DNA of 64,000 nt from DASYPQ01 sp041488095 (GCA_041488095.1 JBGPOP010000021.1:16283-80282), one strand, 5' to 3'; shown: positions 44,524 to 56,108, numbered from the stretch's first letter. Numbers and translations: made by a program. The notes: generated by a model from the letters alone, not told the origin.

Positions 44524-46073
44524 TGCTCCTGCTCCCGCTCCTCGTCCTCGTCCCGCTCGTCGGCGCGCTCCTCGTGGGGCTGACGCCCAAGGGCGCCGCC
44601 GGGGCGCAGCGGGCGATCGCGCTCGCGGCGACGCTCGCGACGGGCGTCCTCGGCCTGTGGGCCTGCTTCGACTTCGACGGCGCGAGCGCGAGGGCGCAGC
44701 ACGTCTTCGACATCCCGTGGTTCGCGCTGCCGGGTGGTTCCGGTGGCGCGGGCGGCATCCCGGTGCACTTCCGCCTCGGCCTCGACGGACTCTCGGTCCT
44801 GATGGTCGGCCTGACCGCCGTGCTCGGCCCGATCGTGGTGCTGTCGACGTTCGGTCACATCCGCGAGCGCGTCAAGGAGTTCATGGTCTGGCTGCTCGTG
44901 ATGCACGCCGGGATGCTCGGTGTGTTCCTGGCGCTCGACCTGGTGCTCTTCTACGTGTTCTGGGAAGCGAGCCTCGTCCCGCTGTACTTCATCATCGGCA
45001 TCTGGGGAGGAGAGCGGCGCCTCTACGCGACGATCAAGTTCTTCCTGTACACGGTCGCCGGCAGCCTGGTGATGATGGTCGCGGTCATCGCGCTGGTCTG
45101 GCGCCTGGGAACGGCCGACGTGACGAGCGTCACCGAGATGGCCGCCACGCTGCCGATCTGGGTCCAGGGCTGGATGTTCGCGGGCTTCGCGCTCGCCTTC
45201 GCGATCAAGGTGCCGGTGCTGCCCTTCCACACCTGGCTGCCCGACGCGCACACCGAGGCGCCGACGTCGGGCTCGGTCGTGCTCGCGGGCGTGCTGCTCA
45301 AGATGGGGACGTACGGCCTGCTGCGCTTCTGCATCGCGCCCTTCCCGGCCGTGGCGGTCGCTGCGGCGCCGTGGATGATGGGTCTCGGCGCGGTCGGGAT
45401 CGTCTACGGAGCGTTCCTGGCGATGGCCCAGACCGTTCTCAAGCGCCTGGTCGCGTGCTCCTCGGTCAGCCATCTCGGCTACGTCGTGCTCGGCCTCTTC
45501 GCGATGACGCAGTCGGGAGTGCGCGGCGGCGTGTTGCAGATGGTCAACCACGGCCTGTCGACCGGGCTCCTGTTCCTCCTCGTGGGCATGATCTACGAGC
45601 GTCGCCACACGCGCGCCCTGGACCAGTACGGAGGCCTCGCCGCGGTGATGCCGGTGTTCGCGCTGCTCTTCGTCGTCGCGGTGCTGTCGAGCGCGGGGCT
45701 GCCGGGGCTGAACGGCTTCGTCGGCGAGTACCTGATCCTGCTCGGAGCGTTCCAGCCGCACCCGTGGATCACCGCGTGCGCGACCCTGGGCGTGATCTTC
45801 GGCGCCGTCTACCTGCTCATGGCGACACGGAAGCTGCTCTTCGGGCCGGTGACGCGCGAGGAAAACCGCGGCCTGCGCGATCTCACCGCGCGCGAAGTCC
45901 TGCTCTCGCTGCCGGTCGTCGCGGTGATCGTCTGGATCGGGATCGCGCCGAACACGTTCCTCGACCGGACGGCGGGCTCGGTCGACGCGCTGCTCGCGAG
46001 GGTCGCGGTCGCGCGGAGCGCGGCAGGGACGGCATCGCCGGCGGCCGCGCCGAGGATCGCGGAGGAGCGCTGA
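44523..46073 (+). CDS. nuoM: NADH-quinone oxidoreductase subunit M
   Basis: 516 residues, fourteen membrane helices. It has LFYVFWEASLVPLYFIIGIWGG (pump Glu), PFHTWLPDAHTEAPTSGSVVLAGVLLKMGTYGLLR, and ACSSVSHLGYVVLGLFAMT. It starts with GTG overlapping the last base of the nuoL stop codon. It is an antiporter-like proton channel between NuoL and NuoN. The C-terminal tail after the last helix is Ala/Arg-rich. Confidence 0.97.
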   Translation: MLLLPLLVLVPLVGALLVGLTPKGAAGAQRAIALAATLATGVLGLWACFDFDGASARAQHVFDIPWFALPGGSGGAGGIPVHFRLGLDGLSVLMVGLTAVLGPIVVLSTFGHIRERVKEFMVWLLVMHAGMLGVFLALDLVLFYVFWEASLVPLYFIIGIWGGERRLYATIKFFLYTVAGSLVMMVAVIALVWRLGTADVTSVTEMAATLPIWVQGWMFAGFALAFAIKVPVLPFHTWLPDAHTEAPTSGSVVLAGVLLKMGTYGLLRFCIAPFPAVAVAAAPWMMGLGAVGIVYGAFLAMAQTVLKRLVACSSVSHLGYVVLGLFAMTQSGVRGGVLQMVNHGLSTGLLFLLVGMIYERRHTRALDQYGGLAAVMPVFALLFVVAVLSSAGLPGLNGFVGEYLILLGAFQPHPWITACATLGVIFGAVYLLMATRKLLFGPVTREENRGLRDLTAREVLLSLPVVAVIVWIGIAPNTFLDRTAGSVDALLARVAVARSAAGTASPAAAPRIAEER

Positions 46074-46077
46074 GGGC

Positions 46078-47499
46078 ATGGGCACGCTCTTCGACGCAAC
46101 CGCCTGGCTCGCGATCTCGCCGCTCATCGCGCTCTCCGCAGGAGTCGTCCTGCTCCTGCTCCTCGACATCCTTCCCGGGCTCGCGGCCGCGCGGCGCCCC
46201 GTGTTCCTCTCCTGCGTCGCCGCGGCGGCGGGCTGCGAGCTGCGCATCCTCTCGATCCGACCGGGGACCGTGCTCGAGGGCACGCTCGCCACCGGACCCA
46301 CCCCCGCGCTGTGGGGGTTGTTGTTCCTGTCGAGCCTGCTCCTGGCCTGGACCTTCGCGCAGCGCTACTACCGGGAGGAGAGCCGCTTCCAGGCCGAGCA
46401 CGACGTGCTCATGTTGTGCTCGACCGCCGGCATGATGCTCATGGCCGGCGCGCAGGACCTCCTGGTCTTCTTCGTCGGCCTGGAGCTGCTCTCGGTGCCT
46501 TTGTATGCGCTGGCGGGGTTCCAGCGCACGCGCTCCACCTCGGTCGAGGCCGGAGTCAAGTACTTCGTGCTGGGCGCCTTCGCCGCGGCGATCTTCCTCT
46601 ACGGCGCGGCCCTGCTCTACGCCGACACGGGCACGATCTCGCTCCCGCGGCTGCGCGAGGTCGGCGCGACCACGCCGCTCGCGCTCCTCGGCACGGCGCT
46701 GCTCCTCGGAAGCCTGTTCTTCAAGGTCAGCGTGTTCCCCTTCCATCTGTGGGTGCCCGACGTCTACCAGGGCAGCCCGACGCCGGTGACGGTGCTGATG
46801 GCGACCGGGACGAAGGCCGCGGGGTTCGCCTTCCTGCTTGAGTTCTCGTTCCTCCTGCCCGCGCGGGCGACCGGGATCGTCGTCGCGATCGCGCTCGCGA
46901 CGATGGCCGCCGGGAACCTGGGCGCGCTCATGCAGTCGGACCTGAAGCGCATGCTGGCCTGGTCGGGGATCGCGCACGCCGGCACGATCTTGCTCGCCAT
47001 CGCCGGCGGCCTCGCGGGGGATCCGCAGCGCGGCGGTGCGCTCACGGCGGCGCTCTTCTACATGGCCGCGTACGTCTTCACCGCCGGCGGGGCGTTCGGC
47101 CTCGTCGCGATGCTCGAAGCCGAGACGAGCGCGCCCGTGACCATCGAGTCCCTGCGCGGGATGGCGCGGCACCGCCCGGGTGTAGCCGCGGCGATGGCGC
47201 TGTTCATGCTCTCGCTGGGCGGGATCCCGGCGACGGGCGGGTTCCTCGGCAAGTACCTGGTCTTCTCCGTGGCCGTGCGCGCCGGCCTGGTGGCAGCCGC
47301 GGTCGCCGGCGTCCTGCTCTCGGTCGTGGCGCTCGCCTATTACCTGCGCGTCGTCGTGGCGATGTACATGCAGCCCGAGGCCGCCGGGCGCCCGAGCGTC
47401 GCCTCGAGGTCCTGGCCGGCCCTGCTCGCCGCGACCGCGTGCGCGGCGATGGTGCTCGCGCTCGGCATCCTGCCGGGGTGGCTCCTGGCCAGGTTGTAG
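46078..47499 (+). CDS. nuoN: NADH-quinone oxidoreductase subunit N
   Basis: 473 residues, fourteen membrane helices. It carries LLVFFVGLELLSVPLYALAGFQR (pump Glu), FPFHLWVPDVYQGSPTPVTVLMATGTKAAGFAFLL, and LAWSGIAHAGTILLAI. It is the third antiporter-like subunit and the last gene of the operon, starting four bases after nuoM. It ends 15 bases before the convergent PilZ gene; no clear terminator is visible in that gap. Confidence 0.97.
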   Translation: MGTLFDATAWLAISPLIALSAGVVLLLLLDILPGLAAARRPVFLSCVAAAAGCELRILSIRPGTVLEGTLATGPTPALWGLLFLSSLLLAWTFAQRYYREESRFQAEHDVLMLCSTAGMMLMAGAQDLLVFFVGLELLSVPLYALAGFQRTRSTSVEAGVKYFVLGAFAAAIFLYGAALLYADTGTISLPRLREVGATTPLALLGTALLLGSLFFKVSVFPFHLWVPDVYQGSPTPVTVLMATGTKAAGFAFLLEFSFLLPARATGIVVAIALATMAAGNLGALMQSDLKRMLAWSGIAHAGTILLAIAGGLAGDPQRGGALTAALFYMAAYVFTAGGAFGLVAMLEAETSAPVTIESLRGMARHRPGVAAAMALFMLSLGGIPATGGFLGKYLVFSVAVRAGLVAAAVAGVLLSVVALAYYLRVVVAMYMQPEAAGRPSVASRSWPALLAATACAAMVLALGILPGWLLARL

Positions 47500-47514
47500 T
47501 GCGGCAACCCGGTC

Positions 47515-47793
47515 CTAGTCGAACTCGACCGCCCAGCCGAAGCTCTCGCCGCGCATGCGCTGCGCGCGCACGAGGCGCCCGGTGCGCTTGGACGTCGCGC
47601 CGTTCTCCTCGATCTGCACGCTGACGCGCAGATCGCCCTCGCTGAAGAACAGCAGGCCGCTCCTGGAGATGTTCTCCACCTGACCTTCGATCTCGCGCGA
47701 CTCCACGGTGAGGCGCACCTTGCTCTGCGACGCGCGGCGTTGGTGGCGGCGGCGCTCGCCGGTCTGCGTGGCGGGCTTTTCGGGGGGATTCAT
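47515..47793 (-). CDS. PilZ domain protein, candidate c-di-GMP receptor
   Basis: 92 residues, essentially a lone PilZ domain. The N-terminal Arg-rich segment GERRRHQRRASQSKVRL contains the RxxxR binding motif, and ENISRSGLLFFSE supplies the second motif ([DN]-x-S-x-x-G, here with Asn). The end SFGWAVEFD is the typical last strand. Such single-domain proteins bind cyclic di-GMP and regulate motility, secretion or polysaccharide production by protein contact. I chose the ATG at 47793 because the frame upstream has no similarity. It is convergent with nuoN. Confidence 0.85.
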   Translation of the reverse strand: MNPPEKPATQTGERRRHQRRASQSKVRLTVESREIEGQVENISRSGLLFFSEGDLRVSVQIEENGATSKRTGRLVRAQRMRGESFGWAVEFD

Positions 47794-47964
47794 GGGAGGG
47801 TCCTTGTCGAGGGACGCCCGCCGGCGGCGGGACCGCGACCTCGTGCACGAGTTCTTCGGAGCCAGCCCCTGCCGGCCTTGACGCGGGAGGTGCGAAAACC
47901 GCGCGAGCGACGTCAGGCAGGCGGTCCCGGGCACCGCGCCGCTGCGCGAGAAAAAGTTTCGGAT

Positions 47965-47989
47965 CGGACCCGACCCGTGCGCGGGTCCG
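47965..47989 (-). terminator. Likely intrinsic terminator of the small anchored-protein gene
   Basis: Read on the minus strand after the stop at 48005, an 8-bp stem CGGACCCG / CGGGTCCG encloses a 9-base loop. AACTTTTTC follows about eight bases later. The distance to the T run is slightly long. An alternative shorter stem (GACCCG / CGGGTC) uses part of the same bases. Confidence 0.4.
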
Positions 47990-48004
47990 GCGCGGGAGTC
48001 GGGA

Positions 48005-48550
48005 TCAGGGGTTCGGATGCAACCCGAGCCACTCGACCTCGAGCTTGAAGTCCTCAACCTGTTCGTCGGTCAAGGACTGGCCCTTCTCCAATCCTCCGGC
48101 CTCTCTAGCGTTGAGCAACGTCTTGATGGCCGCCAAGGCGGCACTGCGGCCGGAGGCGCTGGTCCCTTGGTACCGCTTTTCGAAGACTTCGTCCGAGCCC
48201 CGTTGCTCCTCCCCGATCGATGTGGGGAGAGCCTGCGCCAGCTCGCCTCCGAGGGTCAGGTCCCCTTCGAGCCCGGGCTCGGCCGGCACGGCCGGATCCA
48301 GGGCGGAACGGCCGTCATGCTTGTCCTTCGGGCCGGCCGCGCCGGGGGTTTCCGCGGACAGCCCTCCCGGCGAGCGAGCCGCGGGACCGGCGGCTTCCGT
48401 GGGAAGCCCTCCTCGTGAGCCGGCGGCGGCAGGGCCAGCGTCCGGATGGGATCCGGGAGCCCGACCCTCGAGGGGTCGGGTCTTCCAGTAGAGGAGGGAT
48501 CCCAGCAGGAGGATGGCGGCTGCGGACGCGGTGACGAGGCCGATCTTCAT
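48005..48550 (-). CDS. Small membrane-anchored or exported hypothetical protein
   Basis: 181 residues from the ATG at 48550. An N-terminal hydrophobic helix (IGLVTASAAAILLLGSLLYW) without a clear cleavage site suggests a membrane anchor. Residues 30-115 are low complexity, rich in Gly, Pro, Ala and Ser, containing near-repeats of the form GGLP/S-TEAAGPAAR and GGLSAETPGAAG. The C-terminal 65 residues form a charged helical domain (DEVFEKRYQ; LTDEQVEDFKLEVEWLG). I do not recognise a family. The layout (anchor, flexible linker, small domain) suits a protein reaching across the periplasm. Confidence 0.6.
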   Translation of the reverse strand: MKIGLVTASAAAILLLGSLLYWKTRPLEGRAPGSHPDAGPAAAGSRGGLPTEAAGPAARSPGGLSAETPGAAGPKDKHDGRSALDPAVPAEPGLEGDLTLGGELAQALPTSIGEEQRGSDEVFEKRYQGTSASGRSAALAAIKTLLNAREAGGLEKGQSLTDEQVEDFKLEVEWLGLHPNP

Positions 48551-48863
48551 GGCTGCATGCTCGGGTGGGGAGGAGGGGGGAGCGAGGCCCACAGGGGAGG
48601 TTTCCTGATGATATCCCCACCAGGCCCCCATCGCCGGGAGACCTGGGGCATCAGCGGTCCCCCCTGGCGATCTCGCGGAAATCCACTCCAAGGTCCCCCG
48701 TGGAGGCATTGCGGGCTCCGGGAGCCTGGGGGAAGATGGTAGCCAGATCGGCCCGGTTGTTCCCCCCGGACAGGCCCCCCCGAATGACACGCGCGTAATG
48801 TGCCGCGACGGAGTGGGTTGACATTTCGATCTCGTCACGAATCTCCAGTCAGAGGATCCCCCC
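48551..48863. other. Divergent intergenic region before the large TSP3 protein
   Basis: 313 bases between outward-reading genes. The left part is rich in CCCC and GGGG runs. The right part (48785-48860) is distinctly less GC-rich and holds the likely promoter of the large gene. No RNA gene or repeat array was recognised. Confidence 0.45.
48818..48863 (+). promoter_or_regulatory. Candidate promoter and ribosome binding site of the large TSP3 gene
   Basis: A perfect TTGACA lies at 48818-48823 in the least GC-rich part of the region. A good -10 box is missing at 17 bases; the ATCTCC around 48841 is weak. AGAGGA at 48851-48856 is a well-placed ribosome binding site, seven bases before the ATG at 48864. 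The leader would be very short if TTGACA is the real -35. Confidence 0.3.
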
Positions 48864-51800
48864 ATGACCGCTCGCTGGCTGAGTCAGAATCCTAGCTCGT
48901 TCACATCGTTCGCTCGCACCATCCGCTCAGCACGCTCGCGCCTGGGCGCGGCCGGCCTGGGACTCGCGACCCTGGCCCTGTTCGCCGCGCCTGCGCCCGC
49001 GCAGACGCAGGTGAAGATCAGCCAGGTCTACAACTTCGGCGGGGTCGCGGCCGGATCCGTGCGTCCCACCGACTACGTCGAGCTCTACAACCCCGGCCCC
49101 GGAGCCGTGGCGTTGACGGGCTGGGCGATCCAGACGGCGACGAGCTCGATCGCGACCGTGTGGACGGTCAACGCGATCCCCGGCGCGCCCACGCTCGCCG
49201 CCGGCCAGTACTTCCTGGCGGCGTTCACCACGAACACGACCGTGCTCGGGCCTGCGCTCCCCGCGCCGGACGCATCCTTCCCTCTGATCAACATCGCGGA
49301 CACGAGCTCGATGAAGGTCGCGCTCACGAACGACACCGTGGCGCTGATCGTCGCGGACCCGACGAATGCCTCGATCCAGGACTTCGTCGGCTTCGGCAGC
49401 GGCGCGAACGGACGCGAGCCGAACGGGGCCGGTGTGGCGGCGGTCAACAACGCTCCCGCGACGGGGGCCGCGATCGCGACCTACCGCAGGAACTGCGGCA
49501 ACACGGACACCAACAACAACGCCCCCGACTGGGCCCCGGGGTATCCCAGCCCGCGCAACATGGCGACGCCTCTCGCCAGCGGCGCCTCGGGGATCGGCCT
49601 GGCCTTCCCGCACATGCTCGAGCCAGGGCAGACGACCAGCCTGCGCGTCACGCCGAGGGACTGCGCCAGCGGCCTCTCGAGCACGACCGCGGTCGTCACC
49701 GTCGACCTCAGCTCGATGCCTCCTCTCCTGGCGGGCACGCTGATGTCCGACGCAGGCGTTCTCGGCGACGACCTCGCCGGCGACGGCGTCTACATGTTGA
49801 ACGTCACGATCCCGGCCGGCACGGCCCCGGGCTCGTACAACTTCCCGGTCACGTTCACCGACGGCGCGAACAGCGGCGGAGCGTACATCGGCGTGCTCGT
49901 CAACCCGACCAGCACACCCGACAACGACAACTGCTCGACGGCGCAGCTCGTCGGGGTACCGTCAGTGACCGTCGGCACTCTCCTCGGCGCGACCAATGAG
50001 TCGAACACGATCGTGACCACCGTGGGATCGCCCTCGACGGGCATGTCCGGCCGCCGCGGCGTCTGGTACCAGGCGATCGGAACGGGCAACAAGATGACCG
50101 CCTCCCTGTGCGGCACCTTGCCGGTCATCGACTCAGTCATGTTGGTCATGTGTGGCCCGTGTGACGCCCTCACGGTCGTCGGCAACGACGACGACACCTG
50201 CGGCAGCCTCAATGCGTCGACAGTGACGTGGTGCTCGACCTTCGGGCAGATCTATTGGATCTGGGTTGCACACTTCAGCTCCGGCGTTCCGCCGGTCACC
50301 GGCTTCACCCTGACCATGAGCGACGACGGCGTGCCCTGTTGCGGAGCCGTCGTGTGCGCGACCTGCCCGGCCTCGATCCCTGCGGGCTCGATCCCCGAGA
50401 ACGAGCCGGACCTCGGCAACGGCATCAACGACGGCTGCGACCCGACGACGAGCGCGCTGCTGCCGCGCTTCACGGACATCGCGGCGCCGGGAGCGATCCC
50501 GACGGTCGTGAGCGGGAAATGCCGCGGCCTCGTCGGCAACCGCGACACGGACCACTACCGATTCCAGGCCCCCGCCACGGGCGGAACGTTCAATGCCACG
50601 ATCACGGACCAGTCGAGCGCTCAGATCAGCATCTTCAGCCTCACCGGCCCGACGGGGATCTGTCCGGCGGTGAACCTGGTGAACTCGTTCCTCCTCACGC
50701 GCTGTGGTTCGATCTCGCTCACCGCCACGCTGACGGCCAGCGTCTGGTACGACCTGCGCGTCATCGCGACGGGCTCCGAAGGCGGCCAGGACGGCATCCC
50801 TCCCACGGCGATCTTCGGCGGCAGCGAGCCCGGCGGCGTTTCCGACAACTACTCCGTTTCCATGACGATCGTGCCGGGCGGCGGGGCATACAACGACAGC
50901 TGCGCCACTCCCGCCTTCCTGGGCATCAACACCGCCTACACGGCCGGAACGACCGTGGGAGCGACCAACGACGGGTCCTCGGCCTGCGACATGACCGGCC
51001 GTGACCTGTGGTACAGGCTGGCGATGCCCTGCTACACCTCGTGTGGCCCGCTCACGCTCAAGCTCGACTCCTGCGGGTCGGCAATCGACACCGTCATCTC
51101 CGTCTACACGGGCTGCGGCACGGTCGAGCTCGCCTGCAACGACGACTGCGGCGGCACGCCCTGCGTGGGACCAGGGTCCTGTCTGACGCTCAATGGCGTG
51201 GCGCCGGGTTCGATCCTGCTGGTCCGCGTGTCCGACAAGGGCATCGGAGCGGGCGGCTCGTTCCTGGTCAGGGCCATCACCACCCTCGCCAACGATGACT
51301 GCGCGGGTGCGATCTCGATGTCGTGCCCCTCGACGTGCGTCTCGACGACGGTTGGCGCGACGAACGAGGTCGCCGGCACTCCCACCCCGTGCACCAGCCC
51401 GGGCGGTACGGAGGGCGGGCAGCAGAACCTCACGGGACCAGGCGTCTGGTACAAGGTCAACAGCGCGGTCGCGCGGACCTTCTACGCCGACACCCTGGTC
51501 GGCTCGGCCCTCGACACGAAGCTCTTCGTCTACACCGGCACGTGCGGCGCGCTCACTTGCGTCAGCGTGAACGACGACTTCAACTCCAGCCCGAGCTTCA
51601 AGTCCAAGGTGGCCTGGCAGGCGGCGGCGGGACAGGACTACTTCATCCTCGTCACCGGGTTCAGCACCAGCACCGGCCAATTCACCTTGAGGGTGACCTG
51701 CGACCCGACGCCGGCGAACGACCTGTGCTCGAACGCCACGGTGCTCAGCCCGACGTCGGGCGGCAGCCTGGCGGCTACGAACGTGGGCGCGACGGGCGAT

Positions 51801-53705
51801 AGCTCGGGCCTCACCTCGCCAGGGTTGGCGTCCTGCGCCGTCACCTCCACGTACTGGGACACCTGGTACAGCTACACCGCCCCGTGCAACAACAACCTCA
51901 CGCTCTCCACGTGCGGAACCTTCGACACGGTGCTCACGGTCTACACGGCTTGCCCGACGTTCACGACGTCGAACCAGCTCATCCCTACCGCGACGAGCTG
52001 CAACGACAACGGGCCGGCGGGCTGTACGCCGGGCTCGACCGTGACGATTCCGGTCACGGCCGCGACGACCTATCTCATCCGGGTCGCCACGTCAGGCGCG
52101 ATCGCAGGGCAGCCCGGCGGTGGCCAGCCCTTCCTGTTGACCTGGACGTTGTCCGACACCGACTGCGACGGAACGCCCGATACCGCGGACGGCTGCCCGA
52201 CCGACCCGAACAAGATCGCTCCAGGCATCTGCGGCTGCTTCGTCCCCGACACCGACACCGACGGCGACGGCACGGCCGACTGCATCGACGGATGCCCCAA
52301 CAACCCGAGCTTGATCGCCCCGGTGGCCTGGTATCAGGACTCCGACGGCGACGGGTTCGGCAACGTGGCGGTGTTCGTGATCGCCTGCAACCCACCCACC
52401 GGCTACGTGGGCAACTCGACCGACTGCGACGACACCAACGGCAACGTCCATCCGGGTGCCGCCGAGGCCTGCAACGGGATCGACGACAACTGCAACGGCA
52501 TCGTCGACGAGGCGGTCGACACGGACGGAGACGGCACCAACGACTGTTTCGACGGCTGTCCGACCGATCCCAACAAGATCGCTCCGGGAGTCTGCGGTTG
52601 CGGCGTGGCCGACATCGACACCGACTTCGACGGCACGCTGGACTGCAACGACAACTGCCCGACCGTGGCCAACCCCGGTCAGCAGGATACCGACGGTGAC
52701 GGCGTGGGCAACGCCTGCGACAACTGCCTGACCGTGAGCAACCCCGGTCAGCAGGATGCCGACGGCGACGGCGTGGGCAACGCCTGCGACAACTGCCCGA
52801 CCGTGATCAACCCCGGCCAGCAGAACTCCGACGGCGACGCCTTCGGAAACGCCTGCGACAACTGCCCGACCGTGACCAACCCCGGTCAGCAGGATGCCGA
52901 TGTCGACGGAGTGGGCGACGCCTGCGACAACTGTCCGAGCGTGGCCAACGCCACTCATCAGGATTCGGACGGCGACGGCTTGGGCAACGCCTGCGACAAC
53001 TGCCCGACCGTGGCCAACCCCGGTCAGCAGGACGGGGATGGCGACGGCGCGGGCAATGCCTGCGACAACTGCGTTGCGATCCCCAACCCGAGCCAGGCCG
53101 ACTGCGACGGCGACAACGTGGGCGACGCTTGCGCGATCGCTGGCGGAGCACCGGATTGCAACCTGAACGGCGTGCCCGACAGCTGCGACATCGCCAACGC
53201 AACCAGCTTCGACCTGAACGGGAACACGGTGCCCGACGAGTGCGAGCTGGACGGCGGATCGCCCTTCTGCTTCGGCAACTCGGGCTGCCCGTGCGGCAAC
53301 GACAGCAATCCGACCGAGCGCGCGGGATGCCGCAACGGATCGGGCCTGGGCGGCAGGGTCACGGGCTCGGGCACGACCTCGGTGTCGTCCGACAACCTGG
53401 TCCTCACCGCCACGCACCTGACCGGCAGCCTGGCCGTGTTCTTCCAGGGGAACGCGCTCGTCCAGTTGACCTACGGCGACGGCAAGAGGTGCTTCGGCGG
53501 CACCCTGGTCCGCATCGGCAACAAGTCGGTGTCGGGCGGCACGTCGAGCTACCCGCAGGCGGGCGACATGGCGATCTCCGTCAAGGGCGGGCTCCCGCCG
53601 ATTGGCGGAGTCCGCTACTACCAGGTCCTGTACCGCAGCAACGGCGGTCCGTGCGGTACCGGCCTCAACATCACGAACGGCGATTCCGTCGTGTGGCAGA
53701 TGTAG
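48864..53705 (+). CDS. Giant secreted protein: lamin-tail, NDxC modules, MopE motif, TSP3 repeats, conserved C-terminal domain
   Basis: 1613 residues. The signal peptide is long (to about residue 46, ending APAPAQ). Residues 48-205 resemble a lamin-tail domain (VKISQVYNFGGVAAG; DYVELYNPGPGAVALTGWAIQ). Four modules each open with an N-D-x-C motif near residues 353, 675, 810 and 952, and recur to VGATN and a Trp-Tyr strand. A MopE-type metal-binding motif (YQDSDGDGFGN; DCDDTNGN; CNGIDDNCNGIVDEA) is near 1160-1217. Seven TSP3 units of exactly 23 residues lie at 1263-1423 with the D-x-D-x-D calcium pattern. The last 150 residues (FCFGNSGCPCGN to NITNGDSVVWQM) are shared with the next gene. It is probably a surface or secreted, calcium-stiffened protein; I infer that the tail is for attachment or sorting. 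Confidence 0.85.
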   Translation: MTARWLSQNPSSFTSFARTIRSARSRLGAAGLGLATLALFAAPAPAQTQVKISQVYNFGGVAAGSVRPTDYVELYNPGPGAVALTGWAIQTATSSIATVWTVNAIPGAPTLAAGQYFLAAFTTNTTVLGPALPAPDASFPLINIADTSSMKVALTNDTVALIVADPTNASIQDFVGFGSGANGREPNGAGVAAVNNAPATGAAIATYRRNCGNTDTNNNAPDWAPGYPSPRNMATPLASGASGIGLAFPHMLEPGQTTSLRVTPRDCASGLSSTTAVVTVDLSSMPPLLAGTLMSDAGVLGDDLAGDGVYMLNVTIPAGTAPGSYNFPVTFTDGANSGGAYIGVLVNPTSTPDNDNCSTAQLVGVPSVTVGTLLGATNESNTIVTTVGSPSTGMSGRRGVWYQAIGTGNKMTASLCGTLPVIDSVMLVMCGPCDALTVVGNDDDTCGSLNASTVTWCSTFGQIYWIWVAHFSSGVPPVTGFTLTMSDDGVPCCGAVVCATCPASIPAGSIPENEPDLGNGINDGCDPTTSALLPRFTDIAAPGAIPTVVSGKCRGLVGNRDTDHYRFQAPATGGTFNATITDQSSAQISIFSLTGPTGICPAVNLVNSFLLTRCGSISLTATLTASVWYDLRVIATGSEGGQDGIPPTAIFGGSEPGGVSDNYSVSMTIVPGGGAYNDSCATPAFLGINTAYTAGTTVGATNDGSSACDMTGRDLWYRLAMPCYTSCGPLTLKLDSCGSAIDTVISVYTGCGTVELACNDDCGGTPCVGPGSCLTLNGVAPGSILLVRVSDKGIGAGGSFLVRAITTLANDDCAGAISMSCPSTCVSTTVGATNEVAGTPTPCTSPGGTEGGQQNLTGPGVWYKVNSAVARTFYADTLVGSALDTKLFVYTGTCGALTCVSVNDDFNSSPSFKSKVAWQAAAGQDYFILVTGFSTSTGQFTLRVTCDPTPANDLCSNATVLSPTSGGSLAATNVGATGDSSGLTSPGLASCAVTSTYWDTWYSYTAPCNNNLTLSTCGTFDTVLTVYTACPTFTTSNQLIPTATSCNDNGPAGCTPGSTVTIPVTAATTYLIRVATSGAIAGQPGGGQPFLLTWTLSDTDCDGTPDTADGCPTDPNKIAPGICGCFVPDTDTDGDGTADCIDGCPNNPSLIAPVAWYQDSDGDGFGNVAVFVIACNPPTGYVGNSTDCDDTNGNVHPGAAEACNGIDDNCNGIVDEAVDTDGDGTNDCFDGCPTDPNKIAPGVCGCGVADIDTDFDGTLDCNDNCPTVANPGQQDTDGDGVGNACDNCLTVSNPGQQDADGDGVGNACDNCPTVINPGQQNSDGDAFGNACDNCPTVTNPGQQDADVDGVGDACDNCPSVANATHQDSDGDGLGNACDNCPTVANPGQQDGDGDGAGNACDNCVAIPNPSQADCDGDNVGDACAIAGGAPDCNLNGVPDSCDIANATSFDLNGNTVPDECELDGGSPFCFGNSGCPCGNDSNPTERAGCRNGSGLGGRVTGSGTTSVSSDNLVLTATHLTGSLAVFFQGNALVQLTYGDGKRCFGGTLVRIGNKSVSGGTSSYPQAGDMAISVKGGLPPIGGVRYYQVLYRSNGGPCGTGLNITNGDSVVWQM
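52650..53132 (+). repeat. Seven 69-bp TSP3-encoding tandem repeats
   Basis: Seven direct units of 69 bases, each coding 23 residues starting Asp-Asn-Cys and ending Ala-Cys. Units one, two and six are the closest to each other at DNA level. The unit keeps calcium-binding Asp residues and a paired Cys, and its number may change by recombination. Confidence 0.9.
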
Positions 53706-53717
53706 AAGGGTGATGCG

Positions 53718-53751
53718 ACTCCCGCGGCGCGATTCCACGCGCCGCGGGAGT
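53718..53751 (+). terminator. 14-bp perfect hairpin after the large TSP3 gene
   Basis: Arms ACTCCCGCGGCGCG and CGCGCCGCGGGAGT pair without mismatch around the loop ATTCCA. It starts 13 bases after the stop codon. No T run follows, so it is not a textbook intrinsic terminator; it may end transcription with help or protect the 3' end. Nearly the same hairpin follows the paralogous gene at 55955. Confidence 0.6.
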
Positions 53752-54070
53752 GCAACCCAGAGGGGGCTCCACCATGGGGCGCAGCCTCCAACTCTGCCGC
53801 CCCGTGGGACAGCCCCAGGGTCGAAGTCCCCCTGGGCGGTGTTCCATGCCTCCCCTTTCCCGGGACGAATGCCCAGAGAATCGGACTTGCCCTGAGAACT
53901 CCAGGGCGCGCCCGCGGTCGTCGCCCTCTGCGGCGCTGGAATCGACGGAAGGCCTATTGCCGAATTCGAAGGAGGGGGGGGACAATACCCGACTGGATCG
54001 GCCCGTTCCTCAGGACCCCCCGGACGCCACGCGTCCAAACGGACCGGATTCCAGCCCTAGTTCAATCATC

Positions 54071-54080
54071 AGGAGAAGGA
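54071..54080 (+). promoter_or_regulatory. Strong ribosome binding site
   Basis: AGGAGAAGGA lies four bases ahead of the ATG at 54085 and contains two overlapping purine-rich anti-16S matches. It is clearly stronger than most translation starts in the window and fits an abundant secreted product. Confidence 0.6.
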
Positions 54081-54084
54081 GTCC

Positions 54085-55935
<1,851 letters not shown>

Positions 55936-55954
55936 TGTGAGACCCTGATGCGAC

Positions 55955-55986
55955 CTCCCGCGGCGCCGTCCCCGGCGCCGCGGGAG
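55955..55986 (+). terminator. 14-bp perfect hairpin after the second TSP3 gene
   Basis: Arms CTCCCGCGGCGCCG and CGGCGCCGCGGGAG pair perfectly around the loop TCCC. The preceding TGATGCGAC is also shared with the hairpin at 53718, so the whole 3' element was copied with the gene or kept by selection. No T run follows. Confidence 0.6.
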
Positions 55987-56108
55987 AGCGACCCGAGGCG
56001 GCGCCTGAATGCACGGCGCCGCCTCTCTGTTTTCCGGGACGGGAAGCCCGGCCCGGGGATCGCTATCCTCGGGAGCGCGCGCGCACGCCCGTGAGGAGCG
56101 CCCCGAGG

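Larger units (their letters stand above)
53706..54084. other. Intergenic stretch between the two TSP3 genes
   Basis: About 380 bases. It begins with a perfect GC-rich hairpin (separate entry). The rest has C- and G-runs and no credible protein frame. A promoter for the second gene may lie in 53940-54070, where GAATTCGAAGG and GTTCAATCATC are the least GC-rich parts; no boxes are certain. Confidence 0.5.

Noticed and set aside
52650..53132. CRISPR-like array of regular 69-bp units
   Set aside because: The units are contiguous, in frame and encode TSP3 motifs; there are no spacers.
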